This document shows, in pieces, positions 11,730 to 24,013 of a stretch of DNA of 64,000 nt. The DNA comes from Enchytraeus crypticus. Lineage: Eukaryota; Annelida; Clitellata; Enchytraeida; Enchytraeidae. Every line of letters begins with the position of its first letter. Within the stretch, counting starts at the first letter, position 1. The notes below the pieces were generated by a model. That model saw only the letters and a list, made by a program, of their open reading frames with translations. It was not told the DNA's origin and searched no databases. The stretch spans positions 1,367,501 through 1,431,500 of the forward strand of contig CAJHZI010000207.1 of assembly GCA_905160935.1 (NCBI GenBank), in the 5' to 3' direction. A program made the translations under genes and the position numbers.

Positions 11730-12500
11730 TATATTAAGCAATTTCTTAAACTTTAGGCAACTTCGTCTCTCACACAGAATTAAATTAGCAGTCAGGTTCA
11801 ATTTTATTAAGCAAAACCAATTTTGTGGAATTTCCAACCATCAGGTAAGTTTGCACGGCTGAAATGCAATGACGAGCCACGATGATTTCTCACACATTTA
11901 ACGTCAACAATTCATCAAGCAAAGGCAGTTCAGTTAATTTTCCATAAACCGATCCTAAATATGTCTGGCATTTTACTCCAGAAATGCTAGACTCTATGGA
12001 CTTCAAATCACGAAACGACATGATTCACTGCCAACACTTCATTTCTATCACCTAAATTATATGTTACCTGATGCATCCGTTAATTTTATATTAAAACATC
12101 GACACTATTCGAGCGAGATATTACACAAAATAAAAACCATGAAATATATTTTATTAAGATCCATCCTGAAATCCGCCCAAGGATAGAACGATGCATCGCT
12201 TTAAAATACTATATCATTTAACTATCATATTACAATACTATGGTATAATTTACCCATCAAATTTCCAAATAGTTTTAATAGGCACAAAATATAAACAAAA
12301 TTTAGGAGTTAATTAAAATGCGTGATCTTATATTATGTAATAGTTCCACATTTATTTACACTCTCATGACACGGATTTGTATCATTTGTTACCTTGAGCT
12401 AGCGAGAGAACTTCACACAAAGATTGTTGAATTATTGTTGCTTTGCTAATTTAACTTATAGTAATTATACTGGTTTCGAAGTCGTGAAATTTGTAACCAT
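11730..12500. other. Non-coding stretch, nothing recognised
   Basis: AT-rich sequence between the mariner-like element and dispersed repeats. I see no exon or structured element. Confidence 0.5.
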
Positions 12501-12504
12501 GGCT

Positions 12505-12640
12505 TTCACTGGTTAAAGTGGGATTTAAGAGCTACGGGGACGGTCAGATTATTTAAAGTAAAGTATTTACATGTCTGCTAATATCTAATTTGGTCTCTTA
12601 TAGCAGGGGAACACACCCCAGAACCACGGCTTGTAAAAAA
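12505..12640. repeat. Dispersed repeat shared with 17745-17905
   Basis: AAAGTGGGATTTAAGAGCTA, then GGGGACGGT, and later GGTCTCTTATAGCAGGGGAA and CACACCCCAGAA, reappear in diverged form at 17750-17880. Unknown family; no coding potential. Confidence 0.5.
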
Positions 12641-12647
12641 AAGATTA

Positions 12648-12792
12648 CAAAGTTAACGTTAACGTCAGTTTCCTCAATCGAAAGCGATGTCAGTGACGGG
12701 CGAACCCAGATATAAACCCCGCACATACTGGTCCGCGGTCGAATAACTAAATTCTACCGACATCGCCACTGGCTCCAGCCAGTGTCGATGTC
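12648..12792 (-). repeat. tRNA-derived SINE, family S2
   Basis: Reverse copy containing TTTCCTCAATCGAAAGCGAT, GTCAGTGACGGGCGAACCC and TACCGACATCGCCACTGGC. Essentially full length compared with the copy at 2205. Confidence 0.75.
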
Positions 12793-13077
12793 GGTGACTT
12801 TTAGCATTAATCAAATTGTATATTTCGTACCTCATCAAATAAAAATTGTAAAAGAAAAATCTACAAAGTTTTCCATAAGTTGATCAACGCAAAACATGCC
12901 ACTTAATTACCAGCAGACTTTCAATAGTCGCACATACGCATATAACACACATAATTATGAAGACCATGCAATACATACACACAAGCATGTACAACAATTA
13001 TTTGTACATATACATGCATATACATGCACAGTACACACACGCATATAATATTATATTACTCAAACATACACGTAAAT

Positions 13078-13150
13078 ACATCCTGGGCACGCCGTCACTG
13101 ACATCGCTTTCTAGTTAGGAAATTGACGTTAACATTGGCGTTTTAGTTAC
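13078..13150 (+). repeat. Truncated SINE, family S2 (3' part)
   Basis: CCTGGGCACGCCGTCACTGA then CATCGCTTTCTAGTTAGGAA and ATTGACGTTAACATT. The tRNA-like head is missing. Confidence 0.65.
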
Positions 13151-13242
13151 ACACCGGCAAACAACTCGTTAATATAGTACTTGGAATCTCACGATTTTCA
13201 GCAACAACTTTGAATTTTACGATGTACAATTTTAGTTATAGC

Positions 13243-13450
13243 CAGTGTTGTGCAGTAACGAAGTCAAGATAGGCCTACTTAGTAATAAGTTAAAAGTACT
13301 CAAGCGATACTTTAACTTGTAACGAAGTACCCAATTTGTCTGTGTAATTTATACTTGTAACGAAGTAATTTTTGTACGTACTTTTTACTTTTAACCTACT
13401 TTTAGCCTCTGAAGTGAAAAAGTCATGTTACTTCAAAAACTGTATGAATA
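13243..13450 (+). mobile_element. Possible hAT-like terminal region
   Basis: CAGTGTTGTGCAGTAACGAA opens a stretch rich in repeated AAGTA/GTACTTT words, a pattern known from the ends of non-autonomous hAT elements. A related patch with TTTTTACTTAAGTAGTCC and GAGTACTTTTACATTTTAC lies at about 14560-14635, but it does not close with an exact CAACACTG terminus. A truncated element is likely at best. Confidence 0.3.
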
Positions 13451-13689
13451 GGCCTATCTATCGTGAAATATTTTACTAATTAATAAAATTTCTAGCCTAA
13501 TAGCGTCTACTAGAAGAATAACAATTAAAGTAATACAAATTAACGGATATCATACCTGCAGTGGTTTAGCCAGCGGCAGTAACTGCCCTAAATCAGGTAA
13601 GCTTATGTGTCGTAAATCAAAGCCTGAATTTGAGAACTGTGTTAATTATTTTGTATCATGAATAAACACACAAACATAAGTAAGTGGAT

Positions 13690-13787
13690 CAATCAATATA
13701 CGATTAAGAGGAGGAGAGAAAGAGAGAGGATGAGAAAGAGAGAAAGAGAGAACGAGTTTTTTTACGTCGTAAGAGACGTAAAAAACT

Positions 13788-13822
<35 letters not shown>

Positions 13823-13855
13823 TGAGAGAGAGAGATAGAGAGAAAGAGTGCGTTG
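13690..13855. repeat. GA-rich microsatellite with an internal hairpin
   Basis: GAGA runs are interrupted at 13755-13787 by an inverted repeat: TTTTTTACGTC, a short loop, and GACGTAAAAAA. Confidence 0.8.
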
Positions 13856-14270
13856 AAACTGGTTAATATAAAATTATTATAGCTGGAAAAATTTCAATCT
13901 GTTGCGCTAATTGAACAGATCGAATTAATACATGTTATTCATATACGAAGATTAAATGAGAACGGAAAATACTAATGATTTACGTTTATGAGCGCATTTA
14001 ATCTCTCATGATAAATAAAATAGTAATGGACTGATCATGGACTCACTATATGCCTTGATTTTCATAAAGACCAATGGTCCTCATCCTACTGTATTTACCT
14101 GATAGCCATATGTTGAGCATTGGCTGAAAGAAAATCATCATACAGCATTTGATGCGCCAACTGGCAAGCAGCGCACGGAGAAATTGCCTTACTGTTTTCT
14201 AATTTGACTATTTCCATATGCTTGGTTTCATTTTATATGACATGCTGCGTTTGATCTAATAAATATATTT

Positions 14271-14288
14271 CTCTCTCTCTTTCTCTCT

Positions 14289-14369
<81 letters not shown>
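14271..14369. repeat. CT microsatellite
   Basis: About 100 bases of CTCTCT with few interruptions. Confidence 0.95.
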
Positions 14370-14370
<1 letters not shown>

Positions 14371-15040
14371 ATACTTATACATTTAGTTCAGTATGCTCTC
14401 ACACGCTATCATATTGAATAATTTTCTTATTTAAGCGCTTCAGCTTCTGGGGTAACATCGAATTTAAAGTTTTCATTCTCCATTATAATTAAATCGAGTA
14501 AACTATTAAGAACGTGTTAAACTTTTCCACCAAAGTATATTTCGATTTCTTAAAAAAATCTGAGAATTTTACTTTTTACTTAAGTAGTCCAACTACTTTT
14601 TGTCGAGTACTTTTACATTTTACATAGCGGAACATAGCAAAGCATCTCTAGCCTCTAGCATAGGAATCATTTAAAAGCTCAGGGGTCATTACTATTCATT
14701 AATATTGTAGTTGTCATACTAAATGTGTAATTATTCTAGCATAGGATTCACAGAAAAGCTCATGGGTCAAGACTACTCATTAATATTGCTGCTGTCATAT
14801 TATATGTGTAATTAGTCTGTTTGTAACTAAGCCCTGAGCTGTTTTGATGAAGGCAGCTATGGATCTCTTTCTTAGCTACAACTTTAGCCTACAAGGCATC
14901 TGGCACTGCATTCTATGATACAATAATACCGGAGCCTGTCGAATATTAAAGATATTTTAAATGGGAGGATAGGTGATGTTTACTACTTGTTGTGACTCGG
15001 GTTGCGTCCTTTATTCTAAAGCCAATTCAAGAGTCAGTTT
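14370..15040. other. Non-coding stretch with a local duplication
   Basis: TCTAGCATAGGAATCATTTA/AAAGCTC and TCTAGCATAGGATTCACAGA/AAAGCTC, about 90 bases apart (14655 and 14735), show a diverged direct duplication that includes CTCATTAATATTG. No coding signal. Confidence 0.5.
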
Positions 15041-15044
15041 CTTA

Positions 15045-15115
15045 TCGTGGTAGCATATCAGTGACGGGGCGATCATTGGGTTTTAGTCGTGCACCTGCTG
15101 ATCCGCAGACGAACA
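15045..15115 (-). repeat. Degenerate SINE, family S2
   Basis: ATCAGTGACGGGGCGATC, then CTGATCCGCAGACGAACAAC matches the body of the 26690 copy (CAGTGACGGGCGAGCCC; CTGATCCGCGGTCGAATA). Confidence 0.5.
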
Positions 15116-15487
15116 ACTTACCAATAAGCTCTATACTTTTTCTTAAAGTTTCTTTATGTTTGGACTGATATTTTAGATTTTGGAATTTGCATCGTTTTGG
15201 ACCTTCTTTTTTCTCACCGTGTTGGATTTGTCTCAATAGCGCTCGACGTTGTCATGGACGACACTAGAACTCTAATAGTTCTTATTATACCGGCTCGGTC
15301 TAGCTAACTGCTTTCAAATATTTGCGTAAGTCAATTTAATATTATAGACCTAGGCGTACGAATATTCTTATACTTTCATGCAAACGAATTAGGCCTATAA
15401 GATCAATATGAACTAGTTCAGAAAGAAAATCTAAGCATACAAATACAATGGAATACAGTGAAATACAACACACTACAATACCTAATA

Positions 15488-15490
<3 letters not shown>

Positions 15491-15531
<41 letters not shown>
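15491..15531. repeat. TA microsatellite
   Basis: Uninterrupted alternating TA, about 40 bases. Confidence 0.95.
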
Positions 15532-15533
<2 letters not shown>

Positions 15534-15729
15534 CAAGTATTGCAATGCTATACAACGCAGTTGAAATCAATTAATTGGATTCAATACTCTTCAAAGAACA
15601 TAACGTACAACTCAACAAGACCTTTTTACCATTCCTTTTAGTGGTTCCTTTAAGAACAATTTATACCTCACTTTTGTTTAAAAAAAACTTAAAATTATTA
15701 TGATTCTCTTTTGATTTTCTGAGCTAACA

Positions 15730-15795
15730 TAAGCATTTAAATGAGGTCAATTCTCTCTTTCTCATTTTCTCTCTCTCATTCTATCTCTCTCTCTC

Positions 15796-15848
<53 letters not shown>
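15730..15848. repeat. CT microsatellite
   Basis: CTCTCT array with a few TTT, ATT and CCC interruptions. Confidence 0.95.
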
Positions 15849-15850
<2 letters not shown>

Positions 15851-16259
15851 CCATAAGCACTACAGGTTTTTCAAATCTCAATGAATTTACGACTAGTCCG
15901 TTACTGTATTTCTCAGTATCCATGCAGTAAGCCTAATAAGTTATAACTATTCCGTGTATAACATAAACATTACATATAATGCATTTAGACAGCATTAGCT
16001 ACAATCGATACTTATATATAGCATATCGACATGCAATGCCTATATGCTTCGATATATAAAAGAATAGCATGACGCCAGTTCAATATACATTACACTAGTA
16101 TCAGACAAAGAAGTTATTGTAAAAGATTTGTCTCGTGGTCTTAGTTCCGCCAGCTTTAGCTGATAACCATGTCATTCTAATACATATCACTTTGATGCTA
16201 ATTGCTCATGGCATAATGAGCCCCTGCTCGGCTTTACTTTACTTAGAGATTATTATTAA

Positions 16260-16261
<2 letters not shown>

Positions 16262-16318
<57 letters not shown>

Positions 16319-16348
16319 TGTATATACATGCATATATATAGTATAGTA

Positions 16349-16396
<48 letters not shown>

Positions 16397-16610
16397 TCGT
16401 GCTGCCCTAGAGGTGGGACAACGTCACAGCGTGCATACACTGGCCCCCATGCAGAGATTTGTGGACAGAGGAATGCAAGAGTGCATGCAGACAAAGAGGT
16501 AAGTGTAGACGTAGTCACTTAGAAAACATACTGTAGACTTGATGTTCGTAAGCAATGAAGTGCATGCAGAATGCACATACATGTAAGTAGATGTATACAT
16601 GGATGTACAC

Positions 16611-16664
<54 letters not shown>

Positions 16665-16685
16665 ATATATATATACGTATATACA

Positions 16686-16741
<56 letters not shown>
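16262..16741. repeat. Cluster of long TA arrays
   Basis: Four or five long TA runs are separated by short unique stretches and GCATGTATATACATGCA-type palindromes. The last run ends precisely where the LINE fragment at 16741 begins. Local open frames are only I/Y repeats. Confidence 0.9.
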
Positions 16742-16743
<2 letters not shown>

Positions 16744-17395
16744 ATGAGAGTGTCCAATAATAAAGGTGAATTTAATATCACATTAAATGGCACGACATTG
16801 AAACAGGTAAGGAGTTTCAAATATTTGGGTCATACTATAACCGATGATGAGAAATGTGAGACGGAAATATGCAGTAGGATTGCACAAGTAAAAGCGGCGT
16901 TTGGTAGTATAAAAGAACTATTAACAAAAAGTCTAAAGAAAGACAAAGATAAAGATAGTGAAAACTTTGGTTTGGACCACGCTATTGTATGGATGTGAAA
17001 CATGGACCTTAAGGAAGGAAGATATTAGGAAACTGGAGGCATTGGAAATGTGGATTTGAAGAAGAATGGAGAGGATCAGTTGGACTCAAAAGGTTACAAA
17101 TGAGGAAGTCCTAGAGAAAGTTGGCACAGATAGACAGTTGACAAATGTATTAAGAAATAGGAAGAAGAGATGGATGGGACACATTCAAAGGGGGGAAGGT
17201 CTAATAAAAGAGGTCATAGAAGGTAGAATGGAAGGAAAAAGAGGCAGGGGCAGGCCGAGATTAGGTATGTTAGATGATTTAAAGACCCACTCATATGTGG
17301 AAATGAAGAGGAAGGCGGAAGACAGAGAAGAGTGGAGGCGTTATGTACCATGGACCTGCCAGTAGACAGTGCACTAAGAGAGAGAGAGAGAAAGC
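16741..17395 (+). mobile_element. RTE-like LINE, C-terminal ORF2 and 3' end (family LA)
   Basis: The largest of the LA copies. In successive frames it encodes [33 protein letters not shown], then [61 protein letters not shown] and EEWRRYVPWTCQ before a stop. This order (YLG, RI, YGCE.W, E.W..RR, W, GH..RG, GK..GR) is that of the region after the RT domain in RTE/BovB-type LINEs. The copy is 5' truncated, with a frame change near 16950 and a stop after EMWI near 17058. The 3' end runs into GAGAGAGAGA. RTE assignment is by motif order only. Confidence 0.85.
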
Positions 17396-17744
17396 ATTAA
17401 AATTCATTGTAAAAAAATCAGTGTCGAAACCTTGGGTGGGCGTAGCCCCCCCAGCCCCCCAATTGACGCACCCGCTTATTCGCACTCTAAGTATAGTCTT
17501 TACCAAATGGCTTCTGAGGTGGATCACTCGCCTTCATTAGTTCTTGTTTGATTGCTTCTTAAGACACTTCAGTTACAGTTGGTCGTTTCTTTAGTGGTTC
17601 AAGCACCGTTATTTGTTGGCATGAAATTGCAATACAAAAAAGCATGCATGAAAAATGAGCATGCAAAAATAAATATGTTTACTTATATAACCTATATACT
17701 TATATTACTTACTTACTTATATAATACTTGTAGAGATGAAGTCA

Positions 17745-17905
17745 CAGGGATGAAAGTGGGAATTGAGAGCTAGGGGAACGGTAAAAAAATTTCGGGCCTT
17801 TTTTTATTGTCTTTACAGGTCTCTTAGAACCTCATATGGACCCCTCACATTGCAGGAGAACGCACCTCAGAAAAATGGGAGCTAGGGGAACAGATTTCCC
17901 CTGCG
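17745..17905. repeat. Dispersed repeat, second copy of the 12505 family
   Basis: GAAAGTGGGAATTGAGAGCT, then AGGGGAACGGT, later GGTCTCTTAGAACC and GCAGGAGAACGCACCTCAGA. GGGAGCTAGGGGAACAG repeats the opening words near 17878. Confidence 0.5.
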
Positions 17906-18200
17906 TCCTCCCACTTTAACTACTGTGCAAACAGATCTCGTTAGAATATTTAAAATACAAAATATTCAATAAATCTATAAACTTTTAACCAATCTTTTTA
18001 TAATTGGATACAATGTTGCGACTTTCCAGAACCTTATTAACTGCCAATTTGTTGATTGTTTTAAACTAAACGACGATTGCCATAATACTAAAACTTCAAT
18101 GTCCAGAGGACGTTAACATTGCATGATCAAAGGTTAACAGCAAGGACGGGCCATCATGCAGTGGCAAATGATTTCAACGCCTTCTGGAGAGATGTTTGAC
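17906..18200. other. Non-coding, nothing recognised
   Basis: AT-rich linker between a dispersed repeat and the GAGACTA minisatellite. Confidence 0.4.
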
Positions 18201-18203
18201 CTA

Positions 18204-18592
18204 CAAGACTAGAGACTAGAGACTAGAGACTAGCGACCAAAGTCTAGAGACCAGAGACTAGAGACTAGAGACTAGCGACCGGAGTCTAGAGACCAGACAC
18301 TAGAGACTAGAGACTAGAGACTATAGAGTCTAGAGACTTGAGACTAGAGTCTAGAGTCTAAAGACCAGAGACTAGAGTCTAGATTCTAGAGTCTAGAGAC
18401 TAGAGACTAGATTCTAGAGTCTAGAGACTAGAGACTAGAGACTAGCGACTAGAGACTATAGATTAGAGACTAGAGACTAGAGACTAGAGACTAGCGACTA
18501 GAGACTTGAGACTAGCGACTAGAGACTTGAGACTAGCGACTAGAGACTTGAGACTAGCGACTAGAGACTAGAGACTAGAGACTAGAGACTAG
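18204..18592. repeat. GAGACTA minisatellite
   Basis: A 7-base motif AGAGACT with TAGCGAC, AGTCTAG and TTGAGAC variants repeats for almost 400 bases. Variants form local higher-order units such as AGAGACTTGAGACTAGCGACT. CTAGAGTCTAG segments make parts of it self-complementary. It ends directly at an S1 SINE. Confidence 0.92.
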
Positions 18593-18594
18593 AA

Positions 18595-18838
18595 TTGAAT
18601 GTCTCAATAGCGTAGGGGTAACGTCATGAAGTTTTAAATGACTGATCCTGAGGTGAATTGAATCCTCGTGGGCTCGAATCCCAGCCGCGCTGATCTGAGA
18701 GTAAAATCTCGGACATTCACTGGACTGGTTACACGGAAAATGGTCTAAATTGCCCAACAGTTTAAACATGTGGTATTAAAAGTGATAGATATCAATGTAG
18801 TTGATCATTTCACTATAATGCGTGTTTACTTTTTTTTA
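18595..18838 (+). repeat. tRNA-derived SINE, family S1 (best preserved copy)
   Basis: AATAGCGTAGGGGTAACGTC contains an A box fitting TRGYNNARNNG. GTGGGCTCGAATCCCAGCC is a B-box match about 65 bases on. The central block is GAGAGTAAAATCTCGGACAT, then CACTGGACTGGTTACACGG, a 3' segment GTGATAGATATCAATGTAG, and finally a T-rich tail. Confidence 0.8.
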
Positions 18839-20640
18839 TTCGACATAGTCAAATAACACCCGTTTTTCATGACAGTTCTGTAGTTAATCATCTCGCTTGC
18901 GTCTCAAAAATACGAATTGACGTTCCTTGGCGGTACTGCATTGAAAGCACGTCATGGAAAACCGTGTATATTCGTACAAATCTTCCTAAACAAAATCTTT
19001 CGAACATACCCAGCTTTCTTGATCAAGTAACCGCCATGAAGAATTGAATGTGACGCAGTGTTGACTGAGGCATAGACATTCTCATCGCTTCTATGGCGGC
19101 ACTTTGTCAGAGATCACTGATGGTATCTAGGCGATGTTCATTATTGCCAGAAGATTCTTTCGGCTGTTTATTGTGAAATAATTACAAGCAAATACGTCAT
19201 CAAAATTCTATAATGATTACACTTGGTAATGCAATTTGAATCTCTTTTTAATGGATTTGATCAACATGTGTGTTTAGTTTCTATATACTAAGATTGTACA
19301 CTGTAATTGGGCTCTGAGATAAATAGCTTAATCTTGGTGACGGTAGCTCGAGTGTGTCTAGTCGACTTGACGAGAAGACTTGTGCTTCTGAACTTGACGT
19401 TACTCAAAATACAACCTACCTACTTTTGTTTCTAATAATTTTAGGAAAATTTAGATGAGAAACTATTAGCCTTTTCTTAAAATGAAACATCAATTTAGGC
19501 CTGGCGTACACTGTATATGTCCGTAACGTCCCTGTCTAACTCTCATATTACAAATGAATAGAAAGGTAAAACTTGAATAAAATATACTGCTTCGTGGGAA
19601 ACTTTGTACCAATGGCGTTGCCATTGGCTCACTTTCTGTAGTTGGTAGTTTCACCCATTCGACGATGATGTATTGGATGGCAGACCCTAAAAGGTGTGAT
19701 AGTGAATGGGAATAGGAAAATGGCTAACTCTGATATAGTCGCATGTGAGTTTTGATACATGCTGAGTTCTCCACGTAATAATATGTACCTTAGATGTTTG
19801 ATTTTGTTTGAATGTATTTCTCATTTAGAACTGGATTTAGACTCAGTCTAGTCTTACTGCTGCTTTTGGTTGGTCGGTCAGTTGATCAACCACGGCGATG
19901 GTCGGGTTCGACGTCTTGAAAAGAAACCCTTCACGCTACTGACCTTAACGTTAAATCAACTAAATTGTAAAAAAGAAAAATTGAAGTTGTCGATGCGATT
20001 TAAGTATAATAAGGGTATAAGGAGAGGAGAGAGAGAGAGAGAGAAAGAGAAATCTCTAGTTTATCAAATAGATATTCTTTTAACAAAGGTTTTACTGTTA
20101 AAATTCATCTTATTAATATTACAATAGGGACCACGCTGTGAGAGTCTGTGTGCCTATTTAATTCTCACTTCGCTAAAACTGTTTTGAAAAGAACTTTCGC
20201 TCAATTTTGACAGAAAGTCACCGCAGCTTGTTTGTTACAATATCACTGCACATAAGTCACATTATGATGCGCGCCGAATGCACATGTCGATTCTCTAATA
20301 ATAATAAGCCATGTGGCTGAACAACGAAAGGCTGTTTTCGCTCTTTTGCAAATACCTGTTAGGCGTTTAATAGCGAAAAGTGAGCGCACGAGTAAATATT
20401 TTACGATGAATTCGCTCACCTGCATTTAAATGAAGCAAAAATTAAGCTTAGGCATACATGAATGAATAATTGCCTTAAGGAATTACGGTAAGATTTTTAG
20501 GCTTTTCTTAGATATATAGACACTCGTCGTATAAAAGTGCTGCTCCTATAGAAGTCATGAGATTTAAACAATCTGAAAGCTAACTTCTTAAAAATATGCG
20601 AGTCAAGTAAAATTAAAACAAACGAGTGCAGATATTCTAA
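18839..20640. other. Non-coding stretch, nothing recognised
   Basis: No exon, RNA gene or repeat family could be supported. A short GA run is at about 20020-20050. Open frames at 19870-20127 and 20243-20425 have no family features. Confidence 0.5.
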
Positions 20641-21010
20641 TGGCGCACTATAACAACAGCTGCTACACCAACACCAACAACAATCTGACGACGACAACAG
20701 TAACAATATGATGACAGCAATAACATGATCACATCAACAACATGCTAACAACAATAGCCTGACAGCAGCAACAGTATGATGATAACAACAATATGATGAT
20801 AACAACAATATGATGATAACTACAATATAATGACAACTACAATATGATGATAATAATAAAAGCATGATAAAAACAATATGATTATAACAACAATATAATG
20901 ATAACAACAATAGCTTGACAACAATAACGTAATGTCAACAACAACACGATGACAATAACAACACGATGACAACAACAACATGATGATAACAACATAATGA
21001 TAACAACAAC
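20640..21010. repeat. Trinucleotide-type imperfect satellite (ACAACAATATGATGATA)
   Basis: Units such as ACAACAATATGATGATA and ACAACAACACGATGACA alternate over about 370 bases. The open frame on the minus strand is a repeat translation. Confidence 0.85.
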
Positions 21011-21011
21011 A

Positions 21012-21290
21012 TGATGACAAAGAACCAAAAACCATAGAAAGAGCATACGTTTGGTGATCGCCTAGTCTCCAGAAGTTTCTACACAATTTTCCAAAAAAAA
21101 AAAAAAAATATGGGATTGACTGAAGACATGGTTTTGGGCAGAGAGGAGCGGAGAAGATCTATTCGTACCCCCACCATATTTAAACTGGGATTAAAGGGAA
21201 GATGATGACGTTGCTGATATGATGATGATGATGATGCTGATGATGATGATGATGATGATGATTATGATGAAGACGACGATGATGAGTAGG
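21012..21290 (+). repeat. Dispersed element with GAT-repeat tail (family C)
   Basis: AGAAGATCTATTCGTACCCC, then TTTAAACTGGGATTAAAGGG, then AAGATGATGA leading into a GATGATGAT array. The same 3' end is at 45760-45872 and, more diverged, at 57730-57950. Upstream GATCGCCTAGTCTCCAGAAG corresponds to GAGTGCCTAAGCTCCAGATA in the 57.8-kb copy. It is probably the 3' end of a LINE or a SINE; coding parts are not seen. Confidence 0.6.
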
Positions 21291-22160
21291 TTAAGTTAGA
21301 GAGCAATTCTGCAAAAAATATCACCAGCATTAGTCAAATTGGCTTGCATTTTAGTACCAATAGTTTAGTAGTTATTATAAAAGTCTACAACGTACTCCTA
21401 TTACATCGGTAACATTAGTAATACGCTGTCTGTAATCTTGATGACTATTTTTCATAACTTAACATCATTCGTATAAATAACTCATAATTTCTAGTTTTCA
21501 AAAGCGCAGGAATGCGACTATATTTCAAGTTGTCAAAAGTCTTTATTTATATCTGTAACGGCTGACTTTTAAAGCCTGCATTGAACGTGCGCTTGGCTAT
21601 TCATTTAAGTAGGGCCGAGAGTCGAAAAAATAACTGAGATTGTACAGATACTGCAATATCAAATGCTAAATGCATATTATGAACATATAGATACGTATAA
21701 ATATTTCTGGAAGTAGGCTGACAAACTCAGTGTACAGTTCTGTGGTAGATAAAGGTCTGTAAGAAAAAAATGTGTTATAGACAAATTCTCTACATCTAGA
21801 AATCAATGCAATACCAGGTTATGCCGTTGAAGGAGCAGATTTGCAATCATTTTACTGTACAGTTCATCTAGCAGCCTTGAAAATATTGGTTTGTGATAAC
21901 ACAATTATGTAAAAAACAAGTTAATTAGCTTGTTAGTCGCAAAGATCTCATAAATGTGTTTAAACTTTAGATTAAGATCTAAATTTAGAGAATGTGTGCA
22001 CTCCTAGGCAGTGCCTTTAAATGATTTACTCACAAGGAGCATGAGCTTTATGGATTCTAAAACTCTTAACTGGCTTTCCTCTTTCACTCCTTAATAATAG
22101 AGACCTAATTGCATCATGTTAACGAATAAAGATTAAACCATTTTATAGTGAATAATCTAT
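21291..22160. other. Non-coding stretch, nothing recognised
   Basis: AT-rich, with no exon-like or repeat-family match found by eye. Confidence 0.5.
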
Positions 22161-22162
22161 CT

Positions 22163-22380
22163 CTATCTCTTAGTGCACTGCCTACTGGCAGGTCCGTGGT
22201 ATATAACGCACCCACTCTTCTCTGTCTTTCGCTTTCCTCTTCACATCCACAAATGGGTGGATCTTTAAATCATCCATCATTTTTAATCTTAGCTTGCCTC
22301 TGCCGCTACTTCCTTACATTCTGCCTTCTATGACCTCTTTGAGTAGACTACCACCCTGTTAGAATGTGTCCTATCCAACT
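22163..22380 (-). mobile_element. RTE-like LINE 3' end fragment (family LA)
   Basis: Reverse copy running from TAGTGCACTGCCTACTGGCA (3' end) through CTTTCGCTTTCCTCTTCAC to GTGTCCTATCCAACTCTTCT. It aligns to the last 220 bases of the 16741 copy, and a CTATCTCTATCTCT tract abuts its 3' end. Confidence 0.75.
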
Positions 22381-22489
22381 CTTCTTCATATATCTTAATC
22401 ACTTAATAAATCCTAGTGAATAATCTTCCATCATGATGTCTATCATTATTAACGCCATTTTGTCTAAAACAGATTAGCTAATTTAGAGT

Positions 22490-22665
22490 CGATTTTTCAT
22501 GTTACTGTTAATGTCCGAGATTTAACTCTTGTATCAGTTCGACCCGGATTCGATTTCACAACCTTGCATGGGAACAGCCATTTGAAGCTTCATGGTTTGA
22601 CGCTTTACACACAGAGCCATGCTGTGATTCAGACAAGTGAAGCATTGAGGCATTTCTATGCCATT
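22490..22665 (-). repeat. SINE with an S1-type central block but a different tRNA-like head
   Basis: Plus-strand AATGTCCGAGATTTAACTCT reproduces the S1 central block reversed. The head beyond it (minus strand GCATGGCTCTGTGTGTAAAG, then AAATCGAATCCGGG) differs from S1 and has its own A- and B-box-like words. Confidence 0.6.
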
Positions 22666-22669
22666 TAGA

Positions 22670-23395
22670 GCTACAGACAACTTACACATTGCTCGAGATG
22701 AGCTCAAATAGCAATAACTTCTATTTCTATATAATCTTATACTTAGTCTCCGTTATTTACAACGTATACACACTGTATAGAACGCAACTTTTTTTCTAAA
22801 AATAATCATTGTCTTAGAGTTGAAAGAGCAGTCTAAATTAAGATTAAATCAGTTTGTTGGTTGATCGATGGTGCGCTCGTTAATAAGCGACATAGCGGAC
22901 AGTGCTTGGACTGTAGTGTTAGTTTGGAAAATACTCGATTAAAAATAGACCTGGGACCTAATTAACATTATAATATATGGCATGAATTTGATCTCATATT
23001 ATTCGTTTATGTAGAGAATGATTCACGATAATTTTCAGACCGGGCCATGGACTTGATATGGTGCTCTTTTTTGTGAAGCTAAATTTAATTCAATACGGAC
23101 ATTGAACCCCATGTCGCTCTATACGATGTACTCGAGCCGCCACGCTTAGCACTTAACAAGAGTCTGTTGTATCAATTTCATGAAGAACTAAGATCGTTCA
23201 AAAGGCCTTAATATTTCTGCCCTCAAGCCGTAAAAGTCTTAAAGAAAATATTTTTAATTGTTTATGCTTCAATAAATATCGAAGACAGCTAAATAAAGGC
23301 CTACTTTTAGCATACTCTATTTTAATGTGCAGGTGTGTTGGCGGAATAGATATTGTATGGTATACAGCATCCTTTCTAAACGATCTCTGTCTGTC
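22670..23395. other. Non-coding stretch, nothing recognised
   Basis: No supported feature. AT-rich, no splice-bounded open frame. Confidence 0.45.
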
Positions 23396-23542
23396 TGTCT
23401 GTCTCTCTCTCTTTCTCTTTCTCTCTCAGTGCATTGCCCACTGGCAGGTCCATGTATATAACGTTTCCACTCACCTCTATCTTTTGTTTTCCTCTTCATG
23501 TCCACATACGGGTAGATCTTTAAATCATCTAACATTCAATTA
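23396..23542 (-). mobile_element. RTE-like LINE 3' end fragment (family LA)
   Basis: CAGTGCATTGCCCACTGGCA, then TTTTCCTCTTCATGTCCAC and TTAAATCATCTAACATTC. A TCTCTCTTTCTCTTTCTC tract precedes it on the plus strand, that is, it lies 3' of the element. Confidence 0.75.
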
Positions 23543-23689
23543 AATCATTCATTCATTCATTCATTAATTCATTCATTCATAACATGCATCTAACATTCAT
23601 AATTCTCTTCAACATGACCGCAGTTCTTTCGGATAGCTTTAAAAGACTCAGTATAGCTGTGTCCGATAGACGATTAACCTTCCAGTGGC

Positions 23690-23770
23690 CCTAGAGTACA
23701 TCAGGTGTTGTTAATCAACACGGGCTCTGAACCCAAACCATTTACTTCCCAGGCATACACCAACTATAAA
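23690..23770 (-). repeat. Possible tRNA-derived SINE fragment
   Basis: On the minus strand TTTGGGTTCAGAGCCCG resembles a B box, preceded by TATAGTTGGTGTATGCC. Single copy seen; weak. Confidence 0.25.
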
Positions 23771-23956
23771 GCCATATCCGCTCCTTACATAGGTATACAA
23801 AGGTATCCTAAACAAACTACTACAAATATTACACCTAGTTGCCCGGAATTGGCAAATCTTCTGCATGAGACCCACTAGTTCATCGTAGAAGTTCGCTCTG
23901 GTAAGATCCGTTGCATACTGAACTTAATGCATTGATGCAATTATCTGATCACAACA

Positions 23957-23965
23957 AATAGAGAT

Positions 23966-24013
<48 letters not shown>

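Noticed and set aside
16243-16820. Overlapping open frames made of Ile-Tyr repeats
   Set aside because: Pure translation of TA arrays.
18595-18700. tRNA gene suggested by A- and B-box matches
   Set aside because: The A-to-B box distance is too long, no acceptor stem closes, and several dispersed copies with a shared tail show it is a SINE.
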